A DNA stretch of 61,847 nucleotides from Psychrobacter sp. APC 3426 (GTDB lineage Bacteria; Pseudomonadota; Gammaproteobacteria; Pseudomonadales; Moraxellaceae): positions 1 through 61,847 of the forward strand of contig NZ_JASDCF010000019.1 of assembly GCF_030408035.1 (NCBI RefSeq). The letters run 5' to 3'. Below, piece by piece: positions 9,909-20,592 of the stretch. The notes beneath the pieces were generated by a model. The model searched no databases, was not told the DNA's origin, and saw only the letters and a program-made list of their open reading frames with translations. Each line of letters begins with the position of its first letter. The first letter of the stretch is position 1. A program made the position numbers and the translations under genes.

Positions 9909-9941
9909 AAGCTGAATCTAAATAGGGTTCAGCTTTTTTTA
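9909..9941 (+). terminator. Rho-independent terminator after panD
   Basis: GCTGAA ... TTCAGC stem followed by TTTTTTT, between panD and the antiporter gene. Confidence 0.75.
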
Positions 9942-9977
9942 TGTTCATTGAGGTATTTTAACTAAGGAAAATGATTG

Positions 9978-10991
9978 ATGTGGTTGGCGGTTATTGCAGT
10001 ATTGGTCGGTTTGGCAATTTTGGTTTGGAGTGCGGACGTCTTTATTGACGGTGCGACCGCATTGGCAAAAAAATTAAGCGTGCCCAGTTTTTTGATTGGC
10101 GTTATTATTTTGGGGCTTGGTACGTCCGCGCCTGAAATGGTGGTATCGGTACTGGCAGCATTAGAAGGCAGTCCTGAATTGGCATTGGGTAACGCCTATG
10201 GCTCAAACATCATCAATATCGCTTTGGTATTGGGTGCGACGGTACTGATAAGCCCCGTTATCATCCATAAAGGCATCGTAAAGCGTGATCTACCGATACT
10301 GGTAGGGATTACCGCTCTGGCAGCGTGGCAACTGCGTGACGGGCTGCTAAGCTTTACTGATGGATTGGGGCTGTTGGCATTGCTTGTGGTGGTTTTGGCT
10401 ATTCAAATCGTGATGAGCTTACGAGAAGGTCGCTCAAAACACGTAGACGCAATCAGTAACGGCACCATCTTGGATAGTCAATTATTAGCTAATGAGATGG
10501 TAGAATCAGACGAGACGGAGCCCAGTTTACTGCGCGGCTTGGGTGCGCTGTTTGTTGGACTATTAATGCTGGTTGTCAGCTCGCGCGCCATTGTTTGGGG
10601 CGCGGTTGAATTGGCAACGTTTTGGGGATTGAGTGAGCTGATTATCGGCTTGACCATTGTAGCCGTTGGTACATCATTGCCTGAACTGGTGGCCAGCTTA
10701 TCCGCAGCCCGAAAAGGCGAGCACGATATGGCGCTTGGCAATATTATTGGCTCTAATATCTTTAATACCTTGGCGGTTGTCGGTCTAGCGGCGCTCATCG
10801 CCCCCATCACTGCCAACCCAATCATCTTAGCGCGCGATGTCATGGCGATGATCATCATCACCTTACTGCTTGTCGTACTCTGTATCTTTGCTTTTGTCAC
10901 CAAACGTCCATTTGGTCGAACTTCTGGCGCGACGCTGATGCTATTTTTCGTCGGTTATACGATATGGCTCATGCAAACGGTCAATATGTAA
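9978..10991 (+). CDS. CaCA-family sodium/calcium-type antiporter
   Basis: A 337-residue membrane protein with about ten hydrophobic segments. Its two inverted alpha repeats are clear: GLGTSAPEMVVSVLAA ... GNAYGSNIINIALVLG in the first half and AVGTSLPELVASLSAA ... GNIIGSNIFNTLAVVG in the second, with the ion-binding Glu in each PE motif. This is the YrbG-like bacterial branch of the calcium/cation antiporter superfamily. A TTG three bases upstream is in frame, but the ATG at 9978 sits nine bases after AAGGAA and is preferred. The transported ion cannot be told from sequence. Confidence 0.9.
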   Translation: MWLAVIAVLVGLAILVWSADVFIDGATALAKKLSVPSFLIGVIILGLGTSAPEMVVSVLAALEGSPELALGNAYGSNIINIALVLGATVLISPVIIHKGIVKRDLPILVGITALAAWQLRDGLLSFTDGLGLLALLVVVLAIQIVMSLREGRSKHVDAISNGTILDSQLLANEMVESDETEPSLLRGLGALFVGLLMLVVSSRAIVWGAVELATFWGLSELIIGLTIVAVGTSLPELVASLSAARKGEHDMALGNIIGSNIFNTLAVVGLAALIAPITANPIILARDVMAMIIITLLLVVLCIFAFVTKRPFGRTSGATLMLFFVGYTIWLMQTVNM

Positions 10992-11049
10992 GTATTGGGG
11001 CGGGTGTGCTACTACCGCTTTGAATATATCGCTAACTGTTATTTTTAGT

Positions 11050-11703
11050 TCATTTGTTTTGCTTACGATTTCTAATCACTCGCCAGAGCCCTTCATTTTC
11101 TGTTTTGGGCATTTTTAAGGTAATGGTGTTTGAGAGCATATCTTGCACCGCAAGACCACGACGATTAAATAAGCAAAAGACGTAGTTGAATATCAATCCG
11201 AGAAAAGCGCTGGTCAATAAGATAGCACGCGACCCACCGATGAGACTGCCAATAATGCCAAATAACAACGGCATCAAACAGGCTGCCAGAATGCGCTTAA
11301 AGGACTGTCCCCATGTCAACAAGTGGCCGGCGTTGTTGACAGTCTTTAGACGCCACGTTTGCATACCCAGCGTCTGTCCACCACGGCGCCAAAATATCCC
11401 ATAAAACCCTACCAAGGTCAGTACAAAAGACGGCGTCATGACGATGTTTTGGTACCATGTCGGCAGTGACTGTGCCTGTGACGATTCAGTGCCCGTCTCC
11501 ATGGTCAACAGCGTGCCAATGACCGTCAGTAGCGTACCCACCAAAAACAATAATGCCAAAATTAGCATGCCATCATAAAGAATGGCAGCCATACGGGTAC
11601 TGGGCTTGGCAATCATCGCTTCTTCAACTTCAGAGGCTGGATGCGCTGAGGTTTTGATTGATTGTTTTGCTTTACTGCTAGCTTTTGGCGACGGTTTTGA
11701 CAT
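11050..11703 (-). CDS. RDD-family membrane protein
   Basis: About 217 residues. After a Ser/Lys-rich cytoplasmic N-terminus comes the RDD domain: RMAAILYDGMLILALLFLV (the conserved R and D), a second segment VMTPSFVLTLVGFYGIFW, then RRGGQTLGMQTWRLKTVN and a C-terminal GLAVQDMLSNT motif, all typical of the family. Three or four membrane segments are visible. RDD proteins are of mostly unknown function. The ATG at 11703 is chosen over an in-frame upstream ATG because the shorter form begins the hydrophilic region directly; neither has a good ribosome binding site. Confidence 0.8.
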   Translation of the reverse strand: MSKPSPKASSKAKQSIKTSAHPASEVEEAMIAKPSTRMAAILYDGMLILALLFLVGTLLTVIGTLLTMETGTESSQAQSLPTWYQNIVMTPSFVLTLVGFYGIFWRRGGQTLGMQTWRLKTVNNAGHLLTWGQSFKRILAACLMPLLFGIIGSLIGGSRAILLTSAFLGLIFNYVFCLFNRRGLAVQDMLSNTITLKMPKTENEGLWRVIRNRKQNK

Positions 11704-11867
11704 GATACAAGCCCATAACAAGCGAAAAATAGAGCGCTCATTGTACCGTAATTCAGGCGCTTATCGTACATTATGATAAGACAAGACTTTTGATGCAAAA
11801 GACGGTTGATTGAAAATTTATAGGAAGGCAGAATTTAAAATAGAAATGTAAAAAAACGACAGACATA

Positions 11868-11906
11868 AAAAAATCGCCAAATTGTCATAAGACAGGCGAT
11901 TGATTT
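11868..11906 (-). terminator. Terminator downstream of the leftward tRNAs
   Basis: On the minus strand AATCGCCTGTC ... GGCGATT is followed by TTTTTT, 50-90 bp after tRNA-Arg. It would end a tRNA-Ser/tRNA-Arg transcript. Confidence 0.65.
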
Positions 11907-11958
11907 AGTTTTTTTGTTAGCTTAATCACTATATTAATAATGTAAGCCAGTATGCAAA

Positions 11959-12035
11959 TGGTGCGCCTGGAGAGATTCGAACTCCCGACCCCTTAGTTCG
12001 TAGCCAAGTGCTCTATCCAACTGAGCTACAGGCGC
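11959..12035 (-). tRNA. tRNA-Arg (ACG)
   Basis: A 77-nt cloverleaf on the minus strand beginning GCGCCTGTAGCTCAGTTGGA; the anticodon loop CTACGAA gives anticodon ACG. The T arm and encoded CCA are present. Confidence 0.96.
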
Positions 12036-12218
12036 GTATTTTGCACATCATCTACTGCGTTGTTGATAACAATTGCAGCAAATTAGGTTGGTCATTATAT
12101 AGATAATATCGCTTGTGTCAATATCTTTATTAGATAAATTCAAAATATTTTTGAACCATTTACTAAAAAGACAATTAACGCTGTTTTTGCGTTACTACTC
12201 TACTAACAACTGAATAAA

Positions 12219-12308
12219 TGGCGGTGAAGGAGGGATTCGAACCCTCGATACGCTTACACGTATGGTTCCTTAGCAGGGAACTGGTTTCAGCCACTCACCC
12301 ACTTCACC
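12219..12308 (-). tRNA. tRNA-Ser (GCU)
   Basis: A 90-nt class II tRNA on the minus strand beginning GGTGAAGTGGGTGAGTGGCT with a long variable arm; the anticodon loop CTGCTAA between GTTCC and GGAAC gives anticodon GCU. CCA is encoded. Confidence 0.96.
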
Positions 12309-12532
12309 GAACGATTTAAGACACTTATCAAAATATTTTATAAAAATAGCTTTTAAAAAAATACTCTTTTAAACATAGTATCGATGCTAACGATACGTCT
12401 TATGTCGTGGGCGAGTATTATAACAAAGCCAAAACGAATTGCAAGCGTTGTCTACAGATTTAACGCGGCTTTTGCCATAATTATTGATTTAAATGGTTTT
12501 AGCTCTTTTTAATGGTTCAAATCGCCGTCTAC

Positions 12533-12620
12533 AGCAGTAAGAATATCCTAAGTTAGCTCTTAATCTTACATTATTAAGAGCTGCGACATAAGAGGTTTAC
12601 TGCTATGGCTTTTTTGCCAT
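12533..12620 (+). promoter_or_regulatory. Nested stem-loops upstream of thiD
   Basis: An outer inverted repeat AGCAGTAA (12533-12540) / TTACTGCT (12597-12604) encloses a perfect 10-bp stem AGCTCTTAAT / ATTAAGAGCT (12555-12564 and 12573-12582); a third hairpin ATGGC-T6-GCCAT follows at 12605-12620, 50 bp before the thiD ATG. It does not match the TPP riboswitch consensus (no CTGAGA ... ACCTGA). It could be a 5' leader structure or a remnant repeat. Confidence 0.4.
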
Positions 12621-12633
12621 TGTATGGCTATAG

Positions 12634-13464
<831 letters not shown>

Positions 13465-13491
13465 AATAATTTATAGACGATGAATAAGAGA

Positions 13492-13526
13492 AGGGTGCGC
13501 TATATATGATAGCGCACCCTTTTTTC
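13492..13526 (+). terminator. Rho-independent terminator between thiD and yggT
   Basis: A 12-bp perfect stem AGGGTGCGCTAT / ATAGCGCACCCT followed by TTTTTT on the plus strand. It serves thiD and may help the convergent yggT. Confidence 0.9.
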
Positions 13527-13572
13527 AAATATTTTATGAGGTCGTTATGTGTTCAAGTCAGCAAATGCTAAC

Positions 13573-14142
13573 TTAACCCAGCATCGGCATAAAGCTTGCG
13601 GCCAAGCCACCGATAAATATCTCAAGCAAATAGAAAGCTAAAAATGCAACCATTGGTGATAAATCAAGCATGCCTAAGTTTGGCGTGATACGACGAAACG
13701 GGGCCAAGATAGGCTCTGCTAGATTAACAATAATACCGATAATTGGATGCTGAGATTGGGTAAACACCACAATCCAACTGACGATAATGGAACCTATCAC
13801 CAAGTAACGACACATGCGCAAAAAGTCTAAGAGCAAGCTGGTGGTACCCGTGAAAAACAGCGGCACAGGCGCAATACCTTTATGCGTCAATGCCGCTTTC
13901 CCAGAGATATCGATTAGGCGAATTAAAAACATCAGCACGATAGCAGCAAGACTGATACGACCTTGGGCGACAGTTGGGAAAATGCGCCCAAACACATCGA
14001 CAATATGAGTTGCTTTATAGGCAGGTGCAATCATCGGATTTCTCGCATCCATACCTGCGAACTGCAGCATAAAACGAATGAACACCAACATCATGGCGAA
14101 GGTGGTGACCAAATCAAAGATTTGAAATAACATGTTGTTCAT
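13573..14142 (-). CDS. yggT: YggT-family membrane protein
   Basis: A 189-residue protein with four to five hydrophobic segments arranged as two YGGT units: the first around LVTTFAMMLVFIRFMLQFAG, the second with LRMCRYLVIGSIIVSWIVVF followed by the conserved NLAEPILAPFRRITPNLGMLDLSPMV motif (shown here only as family knowledge of the P-R-P-x-G-x-D-x-S-P pattern). Function is poorly known; links to osmotic or ion homeostasis and cell division have been proposed in other bacteria. It lies directly downstream of proC in the same direction, as in many proteobacteria. Confidence 0.88.
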   Translation of the reverse strand: MNNMLFQIFDLVTTFAMMLVFIRFMLQFAGMDARNPMIAPAYKATHIVDVFGRIFPTVAQGRISLAAIVLMFLIRLIDISGKAALTHKGIAPVPLFFTGTTSLLLDFLRMCRYLVIGSIIVSWIVVFTQSQHPIIGIIVNLAEPILAPFRRITPNLGMLDLSPMVAFLAFYLLEIFIGGLAASFMPMLG

Positions 14143-14284
14143 GAAGTGCTACTCAATGTGACGTTATTAACGGGCTCTAAGATGACGAGTGTCATTAGCA
14201 GGCGTTGGTTATTAGTGCAAATAGGGCATCTCATGCATGATGACATACCCTATCAATCGATGATGAACAGTCAATAATGAATGA

Positions 14285-15118
14285 CTACTTACTCATCTCT
14301 TCGCTCAGGGCTTGGCTGCGATCGTAACAAGCCTGCATGGCTTCAACAATTTGACGACCAATGTCATTGGCTTGCATGGACTCAACCGCCGCTTGGGTGG
14401 TGCCGTTTGGTGAAGTTACCTTGCGACGTAACTCAGCGGGTGCATCATCACTACCCATCGCCATTTTTGCCGCACCTAACATGGTTTGCATCGCCAATGC
14501 AGATGCTTGCTCTTTATCGAGTCCTAACGCGACTGCGCCATCGACCATCGATTCGATAAAGTAAAACATATAAGCCGGCGCTGAACCTGACACAGCGGTT
14601 ACCGCATGCATATGCTCTTCGTTATCCACCCACATGACCAGCCCTGATGCTTCCATCACAGCCGTTGCTAGTTGCTTTTGTTCTGCAGAAATGTCATCTG
14701 TACCGTATAGACCAGTAGCACCCATCTGAATCATCGCGGGCGTATTTGGCATGGCACGTACGATATGGCTGTAGCCACCCAACATGTCAGATAAAAGAGC
14801 CGTCGACAGACCTGCTGCCACTGAAATCACCAGCTGATTGTCTAAGGCATCAGCAAAAGCGCTGACCACAGGTTTCATCACCTGCGGCTTGACCGCTAGT
14901 ACCACGATGTCAGCATCGATAACAGCAGCTTTGGCGTCAACGGTTGGGTCAACCGCATTCAACCCTTTGGCAGCCAATTGCTCACGCGCTTCGCTACTAG
15001 GGTCGGCAACCGTAATAAGACTTGGTTTGACACCGCAGCTGACAAGCCCGCTAATCAAAGCCTGCGCCATGTTTCCGCCGCCGATAAAGCTGATTTTCTT
15101 ATTATCTAATACTGACAT
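14285..15118 (-). CDS. proC: Pyrroline-5-carboxylate reductase
   Basis: A 277-residue enzyme. The N-terminal NAD(P) fold starts ISFIGGGNMAQALISGL; VLAVKPQVM and VRAMPNTPAMIQMGATGL are in place, and the C-terminal proline-binding domain contains AVSGSAPAYMFYFIESM and VTSPNGTTQAAVE. The family consensus in the last motif is SPGGTT, so one Gly is Asn here. Known reaction: last step of proline synthesis. AGGAGACAT precedes the ATG. It forms a likely unit with yggT. Confidence 0.95.
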   Translation of the reverse strand: MSVLDNKKISFIGGGNMAQALISGLVSCGVKPSLITVADPSSEAREQLAAKGLNAVDPTVDAKAAVIDADIVVLAVKPQVMKPVVSAFADALDNQLVISVAAGLSTALLSDMLGGYSHIVRAMPNTPAMIQMGATGLYGTDDISAEQKQLATAVMEASGLVMWVDNEEHMHAVTAVSGSAPAYMFYFIESMVDGAVALGLDKEQASALAMQTMLGAAKMAMGSDDAPAELRRKVTSPNGTTQAAVESMQANDIGRQIVEAMQACYDRSQALSEEMSK

Positions 15119-15299
15119 ACATGTCTCCTACTCAACAAATTCAAAGGTATTCAAACTAACATAACGATAGATAAAATGACACTCAGTTTACCATACTGCT
15201 ACTGGCACCGTTTGATAAATTCAACCTGCAACTTATTGCCTCAAAACATAGAAACCATACATCAAAGTTAATGTCATAAATCTTTTAGTGCCATAAAAT

Positions 15300-16931
15300 T
15301 TAGAGTACACCGTGTACGGTGTTTATAGTCATATGGCTTTTGATCAGTGCGGCAAGCTGTCTGTACGCAAGACGAATGTTGCTATCAGCTTTTAAACAGT
15401 CGCATTCTAAAATCCAGCTTTCAAGAGGAGACAGGAGTAAAATAGGACACGCTATTGGACTCTCATTCTCCAAAAGCTCGCTTTCAAAACTGTCCTCATT
15501 TATCAAAGCCACACTCACCACCACCAAGCTCTCGCGTAGCCACAATGGTATGCCCAACGTTTGATAAAGTTTTTTCCCCGCTTGTGGCCGTGTTGCTAGT
15601 GCGGTTTGGATACGTTGCTTGCGATCTAAGGCGGTCAAGGTAACCTTAACTTTATCTTGATGGCTTTCTAGGTGATGTTTTTCTACATGATGGCTTTTTA
15701 ATAGCTGCGTCAAAGCATTTGGCACAATCTGCACTTGCCACATAAAATCGCTATTCACACGCAGCGGTATAGAAACAGAATTATCATCAGATAAATTAAA
15801 ATCAGCCATAGCGAGATTTGGTAACGTCTGAATTGTTTCGGTAATCGGTAGCTTAAACCAAGCCAGCCAGTCACTACTGAGACGATAAAGCTGCTGACGA
15901 TAACGGCGAATGGTATAAGACTCTTTGCGACCTTGCCAATAGAGCTCCGTTTGATGGTTATGATCATCACGTTGGCTCAGGCTTAACACATCATCGACTA
16001 GCTGCTTAGCGGGCGGTAATGGCTCATCTTGACCGAGCCAATGGTGCAATAATTGTCGCTGACGAGACAGTGGTAAAGCTTGTAACTTATTGATATTGAG
16101 CACACGTTGGGCTGGCGGTAATTGGAGTGACGCTACTTCTACCTGCTGCAAGTCCTCGACTGCTTGAGCACTAATGATTGATTGTGCATCCGTTAGTAGC
16201 TGCGCGCTACGAGCAATATTATCAATGACGTTTGGATTATACTTGGCCAATACAGGCATGATGTCGCGGCGCAATCCGCTACGTACATTATCGCCAGTAT
16301 CATTGGTCGGGTCATCGATATAAGGCAGTTTGAGACGCTTGGCATAAGCGCTGATATCGGCACGTCGCACAGTCAGCCAAGGTCGCCATAGTATGTTGCG
16401 ATGCCTACCCTGTGTCTGTTCACGCCATGTCTGCATGCCTGACAGGCCATTGACCCCTGCCCCTTGAATCAAGCGCATCAGCACCGTTTCCGCTTGATCA
16501 TCAGCGTGATGGGCGAGCAGCAACACATCATCTTGATTGAGCTGCGCACGCATTATGTCATAACGCGCTTGCCGTGCAGCTTGCTCATCATGGCCGTCCA
16601 CTTGTGCATGTAAAATCTGACAAGGTATGTTTTGCACCGCCGCCCACTGAGCCACATGTGTTGCCCAAGCACCGCTACCTGCTTGCAAACCGTGGTTGAC
16701 GTGTAGTAATTGCGGTAAAAAAGGCAACTTGCCTTGTTGATAAAGCTGTACGCATAGCGCTGCTAATGCCAACGAATCACGCCCACCACTGCATGCCAGC
16801 CACAGTCGCCGGCCATGCAGCTGTGCACCATACTCAGCCAGACTGCTTAATAGTGCCTCTGCCAAATGACCATCAATAGGCAGCGCAGCTATCGGTTCAA
16901 TAGAATATGGGAGGATTGCGCTATGAGTCAT
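15300..16931 (-). CDS. tilS: tRNA(Ile)-lysidine synthetase
   Basis: A 543-residue protein. The PP-loop SGGRDSLALAAL lies near residue 48, with HVNHGL and LLAHHADDQAETVLMRLIQG typical of the N-terminal ATPase domain; PWL ... YIDDPTND also matches. The C-terminal substrate-binding domain is long and has TRPQAGKKLYQTLGIPLWLRE. Known role: ATP-dependent lysidine formation at C34 of tRNA-Ile(CAU), converting its decoding from Met to Ile. In many genomes it follows accA, as here (both leftward, accA upstream). Confidence 0.93.
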   Translation of the reverse strand: MTHSAILPYSIEPIAALPIDGHLAEALLSSLAEYGAQLHGRRLWLACSGGRDSLALAALCVQLYQQGKLPFLPQLLHVNHGLQAGSGAWATHVAQWAAVQNIPCQILHAQVDGHDEQAARQARYDIMRAQLNQDDVLLLAHHADDQAETVLMRLIQGAGVNGLSGMQTWREQTQGRHRNILWRPWLTVRRADISAYAKRLKLPYIDDPTNDTGDNVRSGLRRDIMPVLAKYNPNVIDNIARSAQLLTDAQSIISAQAVEDLQQVEVASLQLPPAQRVLNINKLQALPLSRQRQLLHHWLGQDEPLPPAKQLVDDVLSLSQRDDHNHQTELYWQGRKESYTIRRYRQQLYRLSSDWLAWFKLPITETIQTLPNLAMADFNLSDDNSVSIPLRVNSDFMWQVQIVPNALTQLLKSHHVEKHHLESHQDKVKVTLTALDRKQRIQTALATRPQAGKKLYQTLGIPLWLRESLVVVSVALINEDSFESELLENESPIACPILLLSPLESWILECDCLKADSNIRLAYRQLAALIKSHMTINTVHGVL

Positions 16932-17041
16932 TATTCACCTTATTACTATTATTGACCTAAATTCATTGAAGACCAACCAATCACCGCGTAAAGCCGATGA
17001 TTGACTGTCATGTGAATAAGCGTGGACATAAATGAGCAGCC

Positions 17042-17077
17042 ACAAAAAAACGCGCCATAAAATGACACGTTTTTATT
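17042..17077 (-). terminator. Candidate terminator after accA
   Basis: On the minus strand AAAAACGTGTC ... GGCGCGTTTTTTT forms an imperfect stem with a T-run, 55-90 bp beyond the accA stop and before tilS. Confidence 0.6.
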
Positions 17078-17132
17078 TTAGCATTAAGTGCACTATCTAA
17101 TAGTAAAAGCTAAGCATGAGCGACCTAACATA

Positions 17133-17936
17133 TCAGCAAGGCAACATCACTTCTGAGTTAAAGGACTTCAGCTTTTCGTAACGCAGCTCGCAACGCTCGT
17201 GTGCATCCAAATCTTTAATCTCGTCCAACTGCTCTGCGATGAGCGCTTTCAATGCAGTCATCACAGGCTGTGGCTGGATATGCGCACCCTCACCTTCTTC
17301 GATGACCGCATCAATCAAACCCATCTGATATAAATTGATGGCATTTAGTTTTAGGGCTTCACTGGCATCTTGTGCTTTTTCAGCGGTTTTCCATAAAATA
17401 GAAGCACAGCCTTCAGGAGAGATAACCGAATAAATGCTATTTTGTAGCATATTCACTTTATCGCCAACCCCAATTGCCAATGCCCCACCTGAACCACCTT
17501 CACCGATGATAGTGACAATGATAGGTACTTTTAGGCTAGAGAATACCGCGATGCTTTCAGCGATGGCTTGCGCCTGACCGCGCTCTTCCGCACCGATACC
17601 AGGATATGCGCCTTGGGTATCGACAAAAGTCATGACCGGAATATTAAAACGCTCAGCCATTTTTACCAAACGAATAACTTTACGATAACCCTCAGGATTG
17701 GCCATACCAAAGTTATGAGCGATACGCTCACGAGTGCTGCGACCGCGATGTTGACCTATCACCATCACAGGCTCGCCATCAAAGCGCGCAAGCCCGCCGA
17801 GAATGGCTTTGTCATCGGCATAAGCACGATCACCATGCAACTCATCAAATTCGGTAAACATCTGATTAACATAGTCCATAAATAATGGACGCTTGGCGTG
17901 CCGTGCAAGCTGCACACTATCCCAGACAGTGCTCAT
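17133..17936 (-). CDS. accA: Acetyl-CoA carboxylase carboxyltransferase subunit alpha (short form)
   Basis: A 267-residue AccA. The core runs from [17 protein letters not shown] through [37 protein letters not shown], the [20 protein letters not shown] oxyanion segment and [14 protein letters not shown]. Known role: with AccD transfers carboxyl from carboxybiotin to acetyl-CoA, making malonyl-CoA. Compared with E. coli (319 residues) the first ~50 residues, a helical arm, are absent; short AccA is known in Acinetobacter, so this looks lineage-typical rather than a truncation. GGAAGCG precedes the ATG. Confidence 0.95.
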   Translation of the reverse strand: MSTVWDSVQLARHAKRPLFMDYVNQMFTEFDELHGDRAYADDKAILGGLARFDGEPVMVIGQHRGRSTRERIAHNFGMANPEGYRKVIRLVKMAERFNIPVMTFVDTQGAYPGIGAEERGQAQAIAESIAVFSSLKVPIIVTIIGEGGSGGALAIGVGDKVNMLQNSIYSVISPEGCASILWKTAEKAQDASEALKLNAINLYQMGLIDAVIEEGEGAHIQPQPVMTALKALIAEQLDEIKDLDAHERCELRYEKLKSFNSEVMLPC

Positions 17937-18177
17937 AATCGCTTCCCTTTTATAATTATGCTTAATATAGCTACATTTATTTGGTTATGTCTAACGGGTT
18001 ACATACAAAAATAAAATCATCATCGACTTTTCAATAATGAAAGTACAGTTGTAAACTCAATAGAAGCTATAGTAGCACATCTTAAATCGCATGACATTAC
18101 TGACAAAGGCGAATTTGTTACGTGAATCTGCATCATGCTCATTATAATAGTAACGGTTTTGACCTATGGATTAACGC

Positions 18178-19722
18178 TTACGCTTCGACCACGCTCAGCT
18201 TTACGCCCCATTTTGCAAACTGATCAATTTCCGTATGCAAATCAGGCAACAAGAAAGCATAGTGCTCACTACTATCGGCAACCGTAATCTGCCAGCTATT
18301 ATCGCCAATGACTTTTAATTGCAACGCTGGCAACTCATAATCACTACGGCTGTGATGCGCCAGTACCGCTAAACGCAATAGCAAACAGAGAAAAACAAGC
18401 TGGTTTCCACCGATGGTACAGGTCTGCTCTAGCATATCGGACTTGAGCTTACGACGATGGTTGAGCATCAGCTGCGCCATACGCTTTTGATCGACTTGCG
18501 AGAATCCTGGAATATCCGAATGTTCAAGCAGATACGCGCTGTGCTTATGATAGCTACTATGACTAATCGCCAACCCTATCTCATGTAAAAATGCGGCACG
18601 CCTCAGCAAATCCCCATCTTCACTACTAAGATTAAGCTTTTCTTGTACTTGTTCAAATAAATGACGACTGGTTTTTACCACCTGTTTGGCTTGTTTTTTA
18701 TCACCTGAATAACGCTTAATCAGCGCCAATACACTGCGGTCACGTACGTCTTCACTAGCAAAGCGTCCAAGCATGTCATACATCACGCCTTCACGTAGCG
18801 CCCCATCTGAATAAACCATGGTCTCAATGCCCAGCACTTTCATCACTGCACGCAGTACCGCAACGCCTGCTGGGAATACCGCTTTACGATGCTCCTTGAC
18901 GCCTTCTAGCTCAATGTCATTGACGTTACCAATTTTAAGCAATAACTTCTCTAATTTTTTCACGCCTTTATAGGTGATACGCTCTTGCTCATCCGCCCAA
19001 CCTTTAGATACCAACACATTGCGCACCGCTTTAATTGTGCCACTTGAGCCTACGACACTGCTCCAGCCCACTTTTTGATAGCGACCATTAATCGCTAGCA
19101 CTTCTTTTCGGGCGCCAGATATCGCATTATTAAAGGCCTCTTTGGTAATCTGCCCGTCCGCAAAATACTTTTGCGTAAAGGCGACACAGCCCATCTGTAA
19201 GCTTTCAGTCAATAACGGATCGAACTCTTGACCGATGATAAACTCCGTCGAGCCACCACCAATATCAATGACCAAACGCTTATCACTACTGGCATTGGTA
19301 TGGGATACGCCCAAATAAATCAAGCGCGCTTCTTCTCGTCCCGCGATAATCTCAATGGGCTTTGGCAAAATCTTATTGGCACGAGCAATAAAGTCATTGG
19401 CATTTTTGGCCTGACGGAGCGCATTGGTCGCGACCACACGAATACGCTCCGGCGGCACTGAATCTAAACGCGCCACAAACCGGCTTAGACATTCAAGTCC
19501 GCGCTTTTCGGCAGCAGCACTGAGGATATTATTTTCATCCAGACCAGCTGCGAGCTGTACCTTTTCGGACATAGACACTACTTTTCGCACCTCGCCATGG
19601 TCAAGACGAGCAATGGCTAAATGAAAACTATTGGAACCGATATCAATGGCTGCCATCATTTCATCATCGGCGATTGGCGGATTTGTAAAGTAGTCTATTG
19701 GCATAGGAAAAGTCGTTACCAT
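18178..19722 (-). CDS. ppx: Exopolyphosphatase (Ppx/GppA family)
   Basis: About 514 residues from the chosen ATG, close to E. coli Ppx (513). MAAIDIGSNSFHLAIARLDHGE and VVATNALRQAKNANDFI, then IAGREEARLIYLGV and VIDIGGGSTEFIIG are the ASKHA-fold phosphate and ATP motifs; the C-terminal half carries an HD-like helical domain (RRAAFLHEIGLAISHSSYHK). Known reaction: processive hydrolysis of polyphosphate; some relatives also hydrolyse pppGpp. The open frame extends upstream to 19848, but the added 42 residues show no family similarity, and no start has a clear ribosome binding site, so the exact start is uncertain. Confidence 0.88.
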   Translation of the reverse strand: MVTTFPMPIDYFTNPPIADDEMMAAIDIGSNSFHLAIARLDHGEVRKVVSMSEKVQLAAGLDENNILSAAAEKRGLECLSRFVARLDSVPPERIRVVATNALRQAKNANDFIARANKILPKPIEIIAGREEARLIYLGVSHTNASSDKRLVIDIGGGSTEFIIGQEFDPLLTESLQMGCVAFTQKYFADGQITKEAFNNAISGARKEVLAINGRYQKVGWSSVVGSSGTIKAVRNVLVSKGWADEQERITYKGVKKLEKLLLKIGNVNDIELEGVKEHRKAVFPAGVAVLRAVMKVLGIETMVYSDGALREGVMYDMLGRFASEDVRDRSVLALIKRYSGDKKQAKQVVKTSRHLFEQVQEKLNLSSEDGDLLRRAAFLHEIGLAISHSSYHKHSAYLLEHSDIPGFSQVDQKRMAQLMLNHRRKLKSDMLEQTCTIGGNQLVFLCLLLRLAVLAHHSRSDYELPALQLKVIGDNSWQITVADSSEHYAFLLPDLHTEIDQFAKWGVKLSVVEA

Positions 19723-20118
19723 GTCAGATAAATGAGAGAGGGTATTGGTCAAAGTCTGATAGTTAATGCATGAAACGATTGATGTACGAAAGTCACAAGC
19801 ATATGAATGTGTACTATTGCCACCAAACTGTTCACGTATTTGACTCAATTTTTGCCATTAAAGCATTTATGCCAAACACTGGCAAGTGACGCAAACGATG
19901 GTAAAACAGTAAGAAAGCCATCGATAAATCAAGCACCGCTCCGTCAATATCTAGCGCTTGTGTTACTGATATCGGTTTGCTACATTGGATATCATCAATA
20001 TTATAATAAATAACAGTCACTTAATGACAGCTGAGCAAGTATAAGTTACACCCGAAGTCTCTTAATCAATAGAAACAACCTCTGCCTTTGACAGAAAATT
20101 AGCAAGGAAGCTAAAAAA
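19723..20118. other. Intergenic region between ppx and the Mpo1-like gene
   Basis: About 400 bp between divergent genes. I see no convincing gene, tRNA or repeat; short frames on both strands here have no recognisable content. AGCAAGGAAGC at 20100-20110 is the ribosome binding site of the next gene. Confidence 0.5.
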
Positions 20119-20523
20119 ATGAATCAAACCACCACACAAAACGCTACCAAAAATACCGACGCTCGCACTATTAGCAATACCAACAAAGACGTGATGAAGA
20201 CCGTCAGCCCAACGAAGCAAAAGTTTTACGACTTTTATTTAGAGGAACATCAAAACATGGCTTGTCGTCGTTTGCACTTCGCAGGTAGTAGTTTTGGTTT
20301 ATTAGGATTGGCAAAGTCAGTCAAAACTCGTTCGCCAAAACCATTACTCAAAGGCATTGCAGCTGGATATGCTTGCGCCTGGGTAGGTCATTTTTTCTTT
20401 GAAAAAAACAAACCTGCCTCTTTTAAGTTTCCATTAAAGAGCTTTGCTAGCGACTTCCGTATGTATACCGATGTACTGCGTGGCAGGCTCAGCTTAAAAG
20501 ATCGTGAGTTTGATAAAATTTAA
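20119..20523 (+). CDS. Mpo1-like (DUF962) protein
   Basis: A 134-residue protein. After a ~30-residue polar leader comes the Mpo1/YGL010w-like domain: FYDFYLEEHQNMACRRLHFAG, a hydrophobic hairpin and GYACAWVGHFFFEKNKPASF followed by FRMYTDVL. The His residues in EEHQN, RRLHF and GHFFFE are the conserved set that binds iron in the yeast 2-hydroxy fatty acid dioxygenase Mpo1. The bacterial substrate is not known. It shares a bidirectional terminator with convergent hemL. Confidence 0.82.
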   Translation: MNQTTTQNATKNTDARTISNTNKDVMKTVSPTKQKFYDFYLEEHQNMACRRLHFAGSSFGLLGLAKSVKTRSPKPLLKGIAAGYACAWVGHFFFEKNKPASFKFPLKSFASDFRMYTDVLRGRLSLKDREFDKI

Positions 20524-20530
20524 TAGCCAT

Positions 20531-20560
20531 AAAAAAACCAGTACAGTGGCTGGTTTTTTT
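20531..20560. terminator. Bidirectional terminator between the Mpo1-like gene and hemL
   Basis: AAAAAAACCAG ... CTGGTTTTTTT, an A-run/stem/T-run hairpin usable from both sides, 8 bp past one stop and 33 bp past the other. Confidence 0.88.
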
Positions 20561-20592
20561 ATTTTAACTACTTAAAGCTACAACTGGCTCCG

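Noticed and set aside
17133..17936. Truncated accA
   Set aside because: The missing N-terminal arm is also absent in Acinetobacter AccA as I recall it; the frame and catalytic core are complete.
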